A DNA stretch of 64,000 nt from Rhodocytophaga rosea (GTDB taxonomy: Bacteria > Bacteroidota > Bacteroidia > Cytophagales > 172606-1): assembly GCF_010119975.1 (NCBI RefSeq), contig NZ_CP048222.1, forward strand, positions 186,001 through 250,000. Direction: 5' to 3'. This document shows, piece after piece, positions 37,596-48,390 of this stretch. Positions within the stretch are counted from its first letter, which is position 1, and every line of letters begins with the position of its first letter. A program made the translations under genes and the position numbers. The notes under the pieces are model-generated. The model made no database searches. It was given only the letters and a program-made list of their open reading frames with translations, and was not told the origin of the DNA.

Positions 37596-38416
37596 TGGAG
37601 CGTAAATCACTGGTTAGTCCTCAAGCAAAGCTTAGCCTTCGCCAGCAATGCCGTTTACTTTCTATCAGCCGGGCCTCTTTCTATTATGAGCCTAAACAAG
37701 AGAATGCAGATAATTTAGGAATGATGCAGCTCATGGATGCCCATATATTAGAAGAACCAACGGCCGGAGTGCTGACAATGCAGTCGATGCTGGAGGAAAA
37801 GGGTTATAAAGCAGGTTACGAGCGGATAAGAAGATTGATGCGGCTGGCTAACATCCGGCCTATCTACCCCCGAAAGCAACTGACGCAGTTAGGGGACAAA
37901 AAGTATATCTATCCTTATTTGCTCAGGAACTTAAAAGTAGAGCGGGCAAACCAGGTATGGGCTATAGATATTACCTATGTTGCGATGGCTAAAGGGTTTA
38001 TGTATTTGACGGCTGTGATAGATGTGTATAGCCGCTATATTGTGGGCTGGGGCTTGTCTAATACATTGGATGCTGAGGCTAGCTTGCAGGTGTTGAAAGC
38101 AGCGGTAGCTGAGCATGGTAAGCCCGGGATTGTCAACAGCGACCAGGGTAGCCAGTTTACCTGTAAAGAGTATGTAGAATATTTAAAAAGTGAATCTATC
38201 CGTATCAGTATGGATGGCAAAGGCAGGGCACTGGATAATATATTTATAGAAAGGTTTTGGCGGACCATTAAATACCAGCATATTTACCTGAACCCGGCCA
38301 CTGATGGCATCTCCCTCTACCAGGGCATCAGTGGCTGGATGGAGAAATACAATCAAAGGCCACACCAGGGAATTGACCGAAACAAGCCCATTAATCTTTA
38401 TAAAATGGCAGCTTAA
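37595..38416 (+). CDS. IS3-family transposase OrfB
   Basis: This 273-aa protein has an HTH_21-like region (IYPRKQLT preceded by YERIRRLMR) and the rve DDE core: D in WAIDITYV, D in NSDQGSQFT and E in IFIERFWRTIKYQ. It ends with YNQRPHQGI. All three catalytic residues are present, so the element is probably functional. Confidence 0.92.
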   Translation: MERKSLVSPQAKLSLRQQCRLLSISRASFYYEPKQENADNLGMMQLMDAHILEEPTAGVLTMQSMLEEKGYKAGYERIRRLMRLANIRPIYPRKQLTQLGDKKYIYPYLLRNLKVERANQVWAIDITYVAMAKGFMYLTAVIDVYSRYIVGWGLSNTLDAEASLQVLKAAVAEHGKPGIVNSDQGSQFTCKEYVEYLKSESIRISMDGKGRALDNIFIERFWRTIKYQHIYLNPATDGISLYQGISGWMEKYNQRPHQGIDRNKPINLYKMAA

Positions 38417-38615
38417 TTCAACTAAGAAAACAAGAAAAGTGGTCTAAACTAATCGAGGTATTATAAAGAACTGGAAAAATTTAAAATCGGGGCTAAAAGC
38501 CAATTTCTCCACCCATACATTACAGGGTGACAAAAGACCTAGTTATGAGAACTTTCAAAAAATAAGAACAGGTGATCATCTCTTAGGCTATGCCTACCGT
38601 GAAGAGAAAGCAATC

Positions 38616-41090
38616 GTGTGCATTTTGCTGGCGACTGGAGAGCTTCATAGCACTCAGCAATCTGGTGAAGTGATTAGCCTAGAGATGACAGAAGTGCTAG
38701 GATATAAAATTCCACTTTCTGCATTTGCCGGTGAAGTACCTTCTCTGCAGACATGGGTGCAGGAAGGTGCTAACAAGCTTTTTTTACTTTCTGCTGAAAC
38801 CTACAACAAGATACGCAACTTGACACCCAATGCAGAAGCTAAGCGCATTTACCAGGAATTCTCACAGACTGATTTTTCTACCGACAGCGTGAACGGAAAA
38901 CTCGTTGACCAATTGAACGTATCCGTTGATGTAAATGCCCTGGCCTCTGTGATCACCTATGCCAAAATAAAGCCACCACTGGCCATTGGCCTGTTTGGGA
39001 CCTGGGGAAGCGGAAAAAGCTTTTTTATGAAGCTTCTGCGGGAAGAAGTTGACCGCCTTGCTGGCTCCGACAACATTGGCACTTATTGCAAAGAAGTAGT
39101 GCATGTATGGTTTAATAGTTGGTATTACTCGGATGCTAACCTTTGGGCAAGCTTGATTACCAAAATATTTGAGGAACTGAAAAAAAAAGGTGCTGAGAAA
39201 GAGCAGTCTTTGGAAGATTTGTACAAAAAGCTTAATTCAGCCAAAGAACTTCGCCAGGAGACAATTAGTCGGCAAGCGACCTTAAAAGGTGAAATTAATA
39301 TGCTGCAAGGAAAAGCAGATGAGATAAGTAACGACATCCGGCAAAATGCTGGAACACTGGCTGATATTAGTAACAATGCCATAGTGAGCGCAGTGTTTAA
39401 TGACACAGAAGCGGAAAAAGATATCAACCTAATTAAACAAAACTTGCCACATTCCTTGGTTAAGAATATTCAGCAAATCAATGAAAATATAATCAGTATT
39501 GGCTCTACAACTAAACGATTTTATGACTGTATTAAAATTATTTGGAGTTTCAAGCATGGCAAATTATGGATTGCCCTTACCACGGCAGTTATTTTGTTTG
39601 CTACTCCCTTCTTAATCCAATTCCTCAGGACAACAAATGTAGAAGAAGTGATTACAAAATCTACTTTGATCACTGGTACTTTGCTGGCCATCACGTCGCA
39701 CATTACCATTTTCATCCTGCCCCTGAAAAACAAAATTGATATGGTTCACAGGAGATTGGTTTCTCTAAAACAAACTGTTGATGTGATTGAGAGCGAAGAA
39801 ATAGCCGTTAAGAAGGAACTGCTTGTAAAAGTTCAAATTGACATTGCAGACCGTGAAAAGAAGATCCAAGAATTGCAAAATGATATTGATGAAATTGCAA
39901 CGGGCAAAAAACTTTCTAGCTTTATTGAAAGCCGGGTAACCGATCAGAGATACATCAACAGCCTTGGCATTATTTCTTGGATTCGGAAAGATTTTGAAGA
40001 ATTGGGTGCATTGCTTGATGTTCAAGCTGGAATCAAAAAAGAAACGCAATCGGAAGAGAAAGACAGTAACTTAGAAAAAATTAAAGAAAAAGCAAAAGTG
40101 CTGGAAGTGAACCGTATTATGCTTTACATCGATGACCTAGACCGGTGTAACAAAGAAACAGTTGTACGGGTATTAGAGGCTATCCACCTGCTGCTGGCTT
40201 TCGACCTATTTGTGGTGGTAGTGGGTGTTGACCCACGGTGGGTGTATAATGCCTTGCAGCAATCCTATACAGGATTTTTAAGTGGCGAAGAGGAAGCAAA
40301 AGGTAAAATACCCACACTACCTGATTACTTCAGCCGTCAGGCTACACCTTTCGACTACTTGGAAAAAATCTTTCAAATACCATTTTTGCTAAAGCCTATC
40401 AACCAATCCGGTAGGGAAGATTTGATTGCAGCGCAATTTGCAGTACCCACATCTGCAGATAAACAGCAGGAAAAAAATGGACATCAGTCAAGTCCCAATA
40501 TAGAAGTTGGCAGTGGATCTCAAATCAAAGGACAAGAAACAGTTGGAACTAATATGCCTACCAAGTCAACACTTCCCCCATCAAATTTTAGTCCGAAAGT
40601 TGAACCAACCACTGACACAGGCCATATGGATAAAAAAACTATTTTGCTACTGAAAATTTCACAGGAAGAGATTGACTTTATGAAATCGATCTCCGAATTG
40701 ATCGGTGACTCTCCTAGAACGATAAAGCGTTTTACAAATATTTACCGGATAATCCGTGTGCATACCAACCTGGAAATAATGGGAGAACCAATAGAAACTT
40801 ATTGTGCTGTCATGATTGTGTTGGGAATTATTACTGGTTTACCAAACGACAGCAATAAATTACTGATGCGAATTAAACAGAAAAAGGAGGGCACATTAAC
40901 GGATTTAGTAAATGAAATTGATGATATTCCTACAAAACTAAAAATTTGCAATACAAAAAAATACAAGCTTCCTTCCAGCACAGAAAAATTGGTAGGAAGC
41001 ATTTCTTTGGCAACGTTACGGCTTAATCTTGATTTGGTTATTCGCTTCAGCTTTCGCAGTTACGAACTTACAGAAGAAATATTCAACTGA
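38616..41090 (+). pseudogene. EVE-end and KAP P-loop NTPase part of the disrupted TIR-EVE-KAP gene
   Basis: The frame has only a GTG at 38616 and is open upstream to the IS edge. The upstream codons read DKRPSYENFQKIRTGDHLLG then YAYREEKAIVC, which is the second half of an EVE domain whose first half is in the frame before the IS. The KAP NTPase has Walker A GTWGSGKS (about residues 127-134), two membrane helices near 310-370 (LWIALTTAVILFATPFLIQF and TLLAITSHITIFILPL), a coiled coil, and Walker B IMLYIDDLDRC near 505. KAP NTPases are membrane-associated STAND-like ATPases linked to phage exclusion. A single-base frameshift at ACAGGGTGA (38522-38530) also separates it from the TIR part. Confidence 0.8.
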
Positions 41091-41099
41091 AATAAAACC

Positions 41100-41340
41100 T
41101 TAAATCTAACAGGTGAACCCACCAAATGGGAAGAGTTTTACAATAAGCAAATATCCCATTCTTCGCTACAAGGCAAAACGCCTTGCGAGAAATACATTGA
41201 AGTACAGCAGCAAAAACCTACTCATAAGCAGATTCGGCATCTGTATACTCAGAAGAAAAAAGATATTTTAGCCAGAAATTATACTTTTATCCAATGGAAA
41301 AAGAAGCATTTGCTGTCTTGACTCTCTCAGATTACAACAG
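41100..41340 (+). pseudogene. IS481-family transposase C-terminal remnant
   Basis: The plus strand reads LNLTGEPTKWEEFYNKQ, then SSLQGKTPCEKYIEV and LARNYTFIQWKKKHLLS, ending at the TGA of 41319-41321. It is the last about 75 codons of the transposase at 17530-18516, including the decayed terminal repeat. It begins only 10 bases after the KAP stop. Confidence 0.8.
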
Positions 41341-41507
41341 TTTTGCCGTTGATTAATGCTTTGCAGTTCAATCTAGTAGATACTCCACTATTTTATAAAC
41401 GCTTTGTTGTGCGCTTCTTTGAGGGTATTTACAATCATATACAAAATCGATTTCATTCCAACAAAATAACAAAATCAAATATTCATAGTTGATTAGTTAA
41501 GAAATTT

Positions 41508-44500
41508 TTATGCTGAATGTACATTGGAATCTGCAGGAATGATTTGCAGGAGATTGTGATACAACTCACTTAGCAAGTACAAATCTTTGCTTACCATTTC
41601 AATAGCTATTTGTAAAATTGCAAAAGCTGAATTTTCAGAATTTATAAACTCAGTAAGCTTTACCGAAGTAGAGTCAATAATGTTTTGAGCACTAAAACGC
41701 AATTTATATGTATCAGCAAGTTGATTTAAATCTTCAAGAAAAACTTGTGTCAGATTTATCCCATAACTGTTAAAAACAAATACGCCCATTTGAAAAATTT
41801 CACTACCATTTTTAAAAATAATATCCGACTTATCCTTAGAATAAATAGGCTTTGATGCAAAATCCTTAAATAATGATATCAATTTCTTCTGATCGTTTAT
41901 GATTTCAGGCGTAAAAAATGCTCTTACCACAAAAAAGGTTTGAATACTATCATGAAAGAATTTGAATGTCCGTGGTTCATTGCCAAAGCGATTATTGGTG
42001 TTAGTTGGCAATAGAAGGCCACAAGTCGTTAATGTTTCTAACAGCTCTGTATTATCAGCTGTTTTAATAATTTCTCTATTACCTGTTTTTCCATAGGTTT
42101 CTAAGCAAAGAGATGAAATCTTCTCCATTGTTTTTTCATAATCATTTTGGATCTTATTTTTCAAAAGAATTTGTACTGTTTTTTCATATAATTGGGAGAT
42201 GTCTTCAATCTGCTCATTATGAGCTATAATAGCAAGCCTTATCAGGATAGGTAAATACTCTCCTTTTTCCGAACGACAAATCTTACGTAAACTCTCTGAT
42301 AATGAATTTCCTTCACCCAAATAGGCCTGTTCAAATACTTCAACAGTTTTGTTATCCAGCTTTTTTGGGTTCACTTCAATTTTGCACTGGGATTGATTCA
42401 TTTCCTTTTCAATCCTCTCGTTTGGTCTTATGGAAAAAATTAAAGATGTATTTACTCCTGCTTCATTGCTAAAAGCAACAAAATTGCCAAGAAGAGCTGG
42501 TTTTAAATTGGCTTCACTCAATCCATCTACCATTAAAAAATACTGCCCTGCTATCATCTCTTTTACAAATAAATCCTCTGATATTAAAAAACGCCCTAAT
42601 TCATTTTTTATCAGTTCACTTATGTCATTAATATCCTTGCCACTTCCATTAACATAAATTGGCAAAGGTAAAGATGGATGTTTATCAAAAAGATTTAAAT
42701 ATTGTCCTACAAACTCTCTCAATAAAGCCGATTTTCCTTGTCCTCCCGGACCAATAATCACTATATGGCGGCAAGATATTTCTTTTTCAGGATCAAAATA
42801 ACTGATCAATTCATCAACAGGTTTTGCGACTACTTGTTCAGTGAAATTGTTTGTAAAGAATACTGCAGGAATAGGTGTGTACTTTTCTATTACTGGCCTA
42901 ATATTGTAACTTCTCAATATAATCTGTTTTTGTATCCCTATTCTTCCAGAAAGATTTTTTAGATATTCATTATAGTATCTCTTTCGAAAAGTAGGCCAAA
43001 CAGACACAAAAAATGCAAGGAAATGAAACGGAGCAACACTTGCAATAGATCTAAAGAATGAAGGTTTAATTATTCCAAATACAAAAAAAGCTGGGATAGT
43101 CAAAAGCAAATAAAACAATAGAAGCCCAGTATCAATGTAATTTTTAAGTGAAGTTGCTAAAAAATCGTTTATTGTGGTAAATCCAGTGCTTATCCCCCAC
43201 AATGAAATTGGGAACCATTTACTGAATAAAGGAGCCGATTTCTTTGAAAGCTGCGTTAAAAAGAAAATGACTACTAGCAAGAGAAAGATGATTGTAGTAA
43301 TAAATTCTTTCTGCTCCCAAAACGATTTGGGGTTGTAAAGAAAGACACCAAGGTCATAATGGTTTTCTTTGCCGCTATCACGATAATCGAGTTCTAGTTT
43401 ATACTTTGTAGCACCGGCTACTGCACCAATAATGTCTTTACTGAATGAGATAGCATATTCAGTAGAATCTGAATTAGATAAATATGGCTCCTTAGATAGC
43501 AGCACTCTATTCATTGCATAGTTAAAAGTCGGCCCTCCTGTTAAACTCAACTGTATATCCCCATTGAAGGCAGGACCCTTTTGAATTTTTATTGTGACCT
43601 TGATTGAATCTTTTGTTTCCAATAGTTTGTATTTCCTGGCTTTGCTATAATGGTCCGCTGGTACAACCTCTGCATGGAAAAATTGTGTAACACTAGGCTC
43701 TTTCCTGCTTGTCCAAAAGAACCTTCTAAAGAATAAGTGATTATTATCGCTATCATCCAAAGAAACTAAGGTTGAATCAGTAAATGCGCTAAACCTTAAT
43801 TCAGATATCTTTGCAAAAAGTTTCGTGGGTTTTGTTGTAGGTATAGTTACAACTGAGTCATAGGGATAAAATAATAAGTAGCTTACTGGAAGATTCAATG
43901 GATCTGCTGGAAGAGTATTACGAACCCAAGTATTTCCGAAATCAGAAGAATTTAGATAGCTATAGTTAGTCTTTGTTGAGTTCGTATAAACAAGTTTTAA
44001 ATTAATATTTCTTCCATAGGTAACAAGATTTCTTATCTCTTCATTTGATAATTTAAATTTTCTAATCGTTAGTGAATCTTGTTCCCAGTGTTCGCCCCAA
44101 TCTGATGTTTTATATATTTCCCCTTTACGGGTTATTATTTTTAATGTATCTTTAAAAAATGCGATGCTTTCTGCAAACTCATTTAAACTGCTCGGTTTTA
44201 AACTCTCGTCCGAAAATGAAAATCTATAATTTCCCGATTCATAATATGGACTGTCATTTAAATAATCTTCTCCACTAAGGAATAAATTATTTGTGTTTCT
44301 ATCAAAATACGAGTTTCGGGATGATAAGAATTTTTTCTTCGGTATTTTTTTTATACTAATTCCTCTATCCAAGGAATAAAATAAGGTATCGTATGAAAGA
44401 AAAATTAGCTTTTCACCGTCCGAAGAACTCCAAAATTTTATAATGGGTGATGATAATTTATTGATATATTTCCAGTTTTTTCCTGCATCAATAGATAAGT

Positions 44501-44774
44501 ACAAGGCGTTAGGATTATTTACTGGTCCTAATTTCCAAATCACTGAGTCATTTATAATTTCAATCTTAGGGTCGCTAATGGTAGAGGTTTCCAAACTTGT
44601 TGAAGTATCAGAAAATAAAAACTTTAGTCGTAGTGCATAGTCATGGCCATTATAAAAAAAGTTACCATTTAAGTCCTGCCAACTAGTCTTCGGTGAATCA
44701 CAACCGATTATACAAAAAAGAAATAATACGATCAATATAACTGATGCAGCAAATGCAGATATATTGCGGCTCAT
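41508..44774 (-). CDS. Asp-box (BNR-like) periplasmic region fused through membrane helices to a NACHT-like NTPase
   Basis: This 1088-aa protein starts with a hydrophobic segment ending in a lipobox-like IIGC. Residues about 30-470 carry Asp-box-type repeats (SIDAGKNW, TSDWGEHW, SSDFGNTW), indicating a beta-propeller-like region. Hydrophobic helices follow at about 485-505 and 545-600. A STAND/NACHT-like NTPase then starts with Walker A GPGGQGKS at 675-682 and Walker B YFLMVDGLSE. The last about 250 residues are helical. The layout suggests an outside sensor joined to an inside ATPase switch. NACHT proteins are common anti-phage effectors, but a propeller on the other side of the membrane is not a layout I know. 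No partner gene is adjacent. Confidence 0.82.
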   Translation of the reverse strand: MSRNISAFAASVILIVLFLFCIIGCDSPKTSWQDLNGNFFYNGHDYALRLKFLFSDTSTSLETSTISDPKIEIINDSVIWKLGPVNNPNALYLSIDAGKNWKYINKLSSPIIKFWSSSDGEKLIFLSYDTLFYSLDRGISIKKIPKKKFLSSRNSYFDRNTNNLFLSGEDYLNDSPYYESGNYRFSFSDESLKPSSLNEFAESIAFFKDTLKIITRKGEIYKTSDWGEHWEQDSLTIRKFKLSNEEIRNLVTYGRNINLKLVYTNSTKTNYSYLNSSDFGNTWVRNTLPADPLNLPVSYLLFYPYDSVVTIPTTKPTKLFAKISELRFSAFTDSTLVSLDDSDNNHLFFRRFFWTSRKEPSVTQFFHAEVVPADHYSKARKYKLLETKDSIKVTIKIQKGPAFNGDIQLSLTGGPTFNYAMNRVLLSKEPYLSNSDSTEYAISFSKDIIGAVAGATKYKLELDYRDSGKENHYDLGVFLYNPKSFWEQKEFITTIIFLLLVVIFFLTQLSKKSAPLFSKWFPISLWGISTGFTTINDFLATSLKNYIDTGLLLFYLLLTIPAFFVFGIIKPSFFRSIASVAPFHFLAFFVSVWPTFRKRYYNEYLKNLSGRIGIQKQIILRSYNIRPVIEKYTPIPAVFFTNNFTEQVVAKPVDELISYFDPEKEISCRHIVIIGPGGQGKSALLREFVGQYLNLFDKHPSLPLPIYVNGSGKDINDISELIKNELGRFLISEDLFVKEMIAGQYFLMVDGLSEANLKPALLGNFVAFSNEAGVNTSLIFSIRPNERIEKEMNQSQCKIEVNPKKLDNKTVEVFEQAYLGEGNSLSESLRKICRSEKGEYLPILIRLAIIAHNEQIEDISQLYEKTVQILLKNKIQNDYEKTMEKISSLCLETYGKTGNREIIKTADNTELLETLTTCGLLLPTNTNNRFGNEPRTFKFFHDSIQTFFVVRAFFTPEIINDQKKLISLFKDFASKPIYSKDKSDIIFKNGSEIFQMGVFVFNSYGINLTQVFLEDLNQLADTYKLRFSAQNIIDSTSVKLTEFINSENSAFAILQIAIEMVSKDLYLLSELYHNLLQIIPADSNVHSA

Positions 44775-45026
44775 ACAACTATAGTAAGTTATAATAGAAT
44801 GACTCTAAAAAATTAGGTATAGTATTCCTCCTCATGATTAAGAAATATTCTTTCCAAATACTTACAGCAGTTTGGTTATGCTGAAGGCGACTATAGAAGA
44901 TATGTTTACCAACTTTGGTGAGAAATATTCAATCAAATTCGAAGAATACATTTTATAATTAATTCTGTTCTCTTATTTACCCTTTAATAAATTTAAAATA
45001 ATTATGCTATTCAGTGCAGATTATAA

Positions 45027-46043
45027 TTAAAGAAAATCATTAGAATTAGCAATATCTGAAATTAATAGGTTTATTTTTTTATAAGTGAATTCCCAATACT
45101 TACTGGGGAAGAAATCCGGTGATAATGCTATTGTAAAGCAAATAATTTTTCGTTTGCCTTTAATTTGGCGTAATTTTTTAAAAACTCGATTTAGCTTCTT
45201 TTCTAATTCTTGAAAAGTTAATTCACTTTTATAAAATTTATTATCCCATTTATTTTTATTATAGAAATAATCGCAATCGATATCCACAATTAGTAAATCT
45301 GTATCTATAATATCTTTAATTTCATCAATAGTTACCTTACTATATAAAAAATCATATAAGTTCGATTCTGAATCACTGATATCTAATCTATTAAAAGTTA
45401 ATTCCTGAAATTGACATTGTTTAAGAAATAATCGTTTTTTTTTCGCAATCAAGCTATGATTAATGTCTTCTCTAATATGTATTAAATGGCAATCTTTAAA
45501 TTGGGCAATAAAAGGTAAAATAAACGATCCTATACCAATATTACCATATGCGATTGCATCAAAAACATCTTCGATATATAACAAATTATAATTACGATTA
45601 GCAATAGGGTCTCTGACTTCATGATAATTTGAGGAATAATAATCCAAAAAAGGACTACCTAAGTCATCATGATCATCAAAGTGTAGAATTGTAATTTTCT
45701 TTAAATATTCACAATTAATATTTAACCAAGGTAAAAGTGCCCAAGTATGATCTACTGTATGGAATACCAAAGTTTTCTTAAAAAAGCTAGATTTAAAAGT
45801 ATTATGGGGCATTAATGATTTTTTATCGAAGATTTTTGGTATTGTGTTATAGACATTATCATCAAAATATTTAATATGCCTATATTCAGGAATCAATAAA
45901 ATTTTAATATTTGTTTCACTTAGTTCAATAACAATTGCAATTTTGTCTTTGTATAGAGATTCAACAGAGGATACTAATTTATTTACATTAGTAGATGGAG
46001 TTATTTCCAAACAAATAGTATGATCATATTTTGTAACTTTCAT
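45027..46043 (-). CDS. UPF0489-type peptide arginase
   Basis: This 338-aa protein has the arginase-like metal motifs ILHFDDHDDLG (D-x-H-x-D variant) and LLIVDIDCDYF of the UPF0489 family. RiPP-associated members (OspR type) convert Arg side chains of a precursor peptide to ornithine. It overlaps the oxygenase gene by 20 bases and is the last gene of a unit that starts with a precursor rich in Tyr/Phe-Asp-Arg motifs. The arginines of those motifs are the probable substrate. The assignment as peptide arginase is based on motifs plus context. Confidence 0.75.
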   Translation of the reverse strand: MKVTKYDHTICLEITPSTNVNKLVSSVESLYKDKIAIVIELSETNIKILLIPEYRHIKYFDDNVYNTIPKIFDKKSLMPHNTFKSSFFKKTLVFHTVDHTWALLPWLNINCEYLKKITILHFDDHDDLGSPFLDYYSSNYHEVRDPIANRNYNLLYIEDVFDAIAYGNIGIGSFILPFIAQFKDCHLIHIREDINHSLIAKKKRLFLKQCQFQELTFNRLDISDSESNLYDFLYSKVTIDEIKDIIDTDLLIVDIDCDYFYNKNKWDNKFYKSELTFQELEKKLNRVFKKLRQIKGKRKIICFTIALSPDFFPSKYWEFTYKKINLLISDIANSNDFL

Positions 46044-47226
46044 ATGTTTTATTAAGCAATCTCAAATATTCTTCTTTAATTTTATCTTGATTGTTATTGC
46101 TCAATAAATTCTTAAAACTTAGATAAAATGAAAGGTCATCTTTGATCTCATCAAACGAACTTCCAATACTTATATATTGCTCTAAGGAGTTTGCGCAATC
46201 AAGAAGAAACAAATTTCTAAGATCATCTAATGTTATAAAATCTTCTTGTCCATTCCTCAACAATACATTTTGCTCACTTCCATTTTTAAAGATGACATAT
46301 AAATGTTTTCTCTCAATCAAACAATATAAATATGATATTCTTTCTGCTTCTGAACCAATAAGTTCTATAATTTTTTCTCTACGATTAAGTGGAAAATTTA
46401 AAGCCTCAAAACAGGATGTCCCATAAATACTGTGAAACAATCCGGCTAAAACAAGATCAGTATTTGTATCAATTTTTTGTAATATATTTGCCGTGCCTAC
46501 TAAATGAGTATAAATATCTCTGGATGAATGATTTGTTTTTTTTGCACCGCTTTCTATTAGAAAAAGATAAATTTTTTCACTTGAAATTTTCTTGTTACAT
46601 GAAATTAAATCGAATAGTTCAACTTCAATATTTGAATATCTACTATCCCAAAAACTAAGATTAATCGTATATCTGACATTTTGGTTGATTCTTGTTACTG
46701 CATGGTATGAATCTTTTGAAGTAGCAAATCCAAAATAAGAGTTGTTTAATGGCCTCAAAATTTTGTGGATATCTTTTTTGTTCTTTGAATTAAATAAAAC
46801 TAAATGTCCTCCAAACTCATCTCTATATCCTTCATTAAAGTAAATAACAACTCTGTGAGTTTCATGAGAAGGTTGAATAGAGTCATCATTATGGATACCA
46901 ATTTCTTGGGTACTTATATATTTGCGACAGCTTATCACAAAAAAATCATTAAATGTGCATCCAAATATAAGTGATAAATCAACTTTGATTTTATCAACCC
47001 ATTCAAAGTTTATTAAATCCTTTAATGAAAAAAGTTGATCATTAAGTTTTATAACTGCTTCGTATTGATCAAAAAAGTATTCTGAGTGAAGTCGCCAAAC
47101 AGCATCATTCTGCAACCATTTTAAAATTCTTTTACATTCTTTATTTGAAAAAAGATTGGATCCTATAAAATACTGAAATGGAATAGAATAAAACATCCCA
47201 TTGTTAAATAGATGATTATTGCCCAT
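46024..47226 (-). CDS. 2OG-Fe(II) oxygenase fused to a DUF6817-like domain
   Basis: This 400-aa protein has an N-terminal prolyl-hydroxylase-like domain with iron ligands in GIHNDD (H-x-D) and SYHAV. A 2-oxoglutarate-binding arginine is likely in NVRYTINLSFW, and FGGHLVLF is a family strand. From about residue 225 a second domain reads HLVGTANILQKI, then LVLAGLFHSIYGTSCFEAL, the pattern of DUF6817 (HD-like). It overlaps the peptide arginase by 20 bases and the repaired radical SAM gene by 11 bases. It probably hydroxylates a residue of the precursor, for example Asp or the modified Arg. Confidence 0.78.
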   Translation of the reverse strand: MGNNHLFNNGMFYSIPFQYFIGSNLFSNKECKRILKWLQNDAVWRLHSEYFFDQYEAVIKLNDQLFSLKDLINFEWVDKIKVDLSLIFGCTFNDFFVISCRKYISTQEIGIHNDDSIQPSHETHRVVIYFNEGYRDEFGGHLVLFNSKNKKDIHKILRPLNNSYFGFATSKDSYHAVTRINQNVRYTINLSFWDSRYSNIEVELFDLISCNKKISSEKIYLFLIESGAKKTNHSSRDIYTHLVGTANILQKIDTNTDLVLAGLFHSIYGTSCFEALNFPLNRREKIIELIGSEAERISYLYCLIERKHLYVIFKNGSEQNVLLRNGQEDFITLDDLRNLFLLDCANSLEQYISIGSSFDEIKDDLSFYLSFKNLLSNNNQDKIKEEYLRLLNKTYESYKI

Positions 47227-48336
47227 CTTTAGAAGAATAATATAATGAAGGCTTTATTTTTTGAGAGATATAAGTAAAAATTTCTTTAAAATCGTTGCAA
47301 TAGACACTTGGATTATTCAACCTATTTAGATTAGACCATCTTGATGAAATATGCCCCCCCCGCATGCATCATGAAATTCACAATTTTTACATGTTGAATG
47401 TAAGTTTAATGAAGCATTTCTTATTTCTAGCCATAAAGGATGACTTGATAAGTCCTGAATATCATCTCTTGAAACATTTAAACCTGTGTTTGTTGAAGCA
47501 TTACCTGCAATTCTAAACACATCCAAAGGTTCAATGGAACCATCTGTTAATATTGTAATAGTGCTAACAGGTCTATATCCTATAGATTCTGATGTACTAC
47601 GATAACCCATTATACCTTTTACAATTGTTTCAATAAACCTGATTCTTAAATTAACTGATGAAAACTCTGATAGCCAAATATCAAAGAGTGACTTATAAAA
47701 AGTAGAAATTTTCTCGGGATTGTCTTCATGTGTTGCATCCGGAACTAAGATATCAAAACTACTTACTTTAAGTTCATTTACATAGAAATTTCTAAACACA
47801 ACTGGATCAGTATCTGGTTTACAAACACCCAAAACCCCTGTCTGAATATTATGTTTTCTTAATAAAAAAAATGATTCTATGACTTGTTTACTAGTGCCTT
47901 TATCTTTGAAATCAAGTCTCCTTGAATCGTGTACTGAAGGTGGACCATCAATACTAACAGTTACTCTGATATTAAACTGATTAAAAATTGAGCACCATTC
48001 ATCGTCTATTAAGATTCCATTGGTAGTAATACTTAAAAATAGTTTGCAGTGATTTTCTTGAGTGACTTCATTGAGTTTTTTACATAATTTAATGAATCTC
48101 TTCTTTCCAAAAAGTAAGGGTTCACCTCCATGTAATAATATGCTAAAGTCCCTTAGTTTATATTTTTTTAAATGCCTTCCTAACGCAGCCAATAGATTTG
48201 TTTCAGCTTCTTCACTTAATATTTTGCTTTTAGTAAGGACCGTTTCATCTCGAAACCAGTAACAATAGCTACAATTAATATTACATGTACTAGCTAATTT
48301 TAGTAAAATATAATTAAATGGCCTGATCAATGACAT
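47216..48336 (-). CDS. Cyclophane-type radical SAM/SPASM RiPP maturase (frameshifted)
   Basis: The frame has the radical SAM cluster motif CNINCSYC, then HGGEPLLFGK, TTNGILID and SIDGPP. A C-terminal CKNCEFHDACGGG auxiliary-cluster region follows. I place the start at 48334-48336 (MSLIRPFNYILLKLAS), since the family begins this way; a longer frame to 48390 adds an atypical leader. At a run of eight Gs (complement of 47354-47361) the reading frame breaks and stops at 47326. One more G gives CGGGHISSRWSNLNRLNNPS followed by VYC to 47216, the usual C-terminus of XyeB/GrrM-like enzymes. These crosslink aromatic residues to a nearby side chain to form three-residue cyclophanes. Confidence 0.8.
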
Positions 48337-48390
48337 AACTTGATTTAAGAACGTGTTTGTAAAAGGCAAAACAGAAAAAGCAGGTGCCAA

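Larger units (their letters stand above)
37242..38461 (+). mobile_element. Intact IS3-family insertion sequence with 4-bp target duplication
   Basis: The element is 1220 bp. Its ends, ATACCTCGGTAAAATCAGAC and the complement of the right end ATACCTCGATTAGTTTAGAC, are imperfect inverted repeats. It is flanked by the direct repeat TATA (37238-37241 and 38462-38465). It contains overlapping orfA and orfB. It is inserted in the EVE-domain coding part of the TIR-EVE-KAP gene. Confidence 0.88.
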
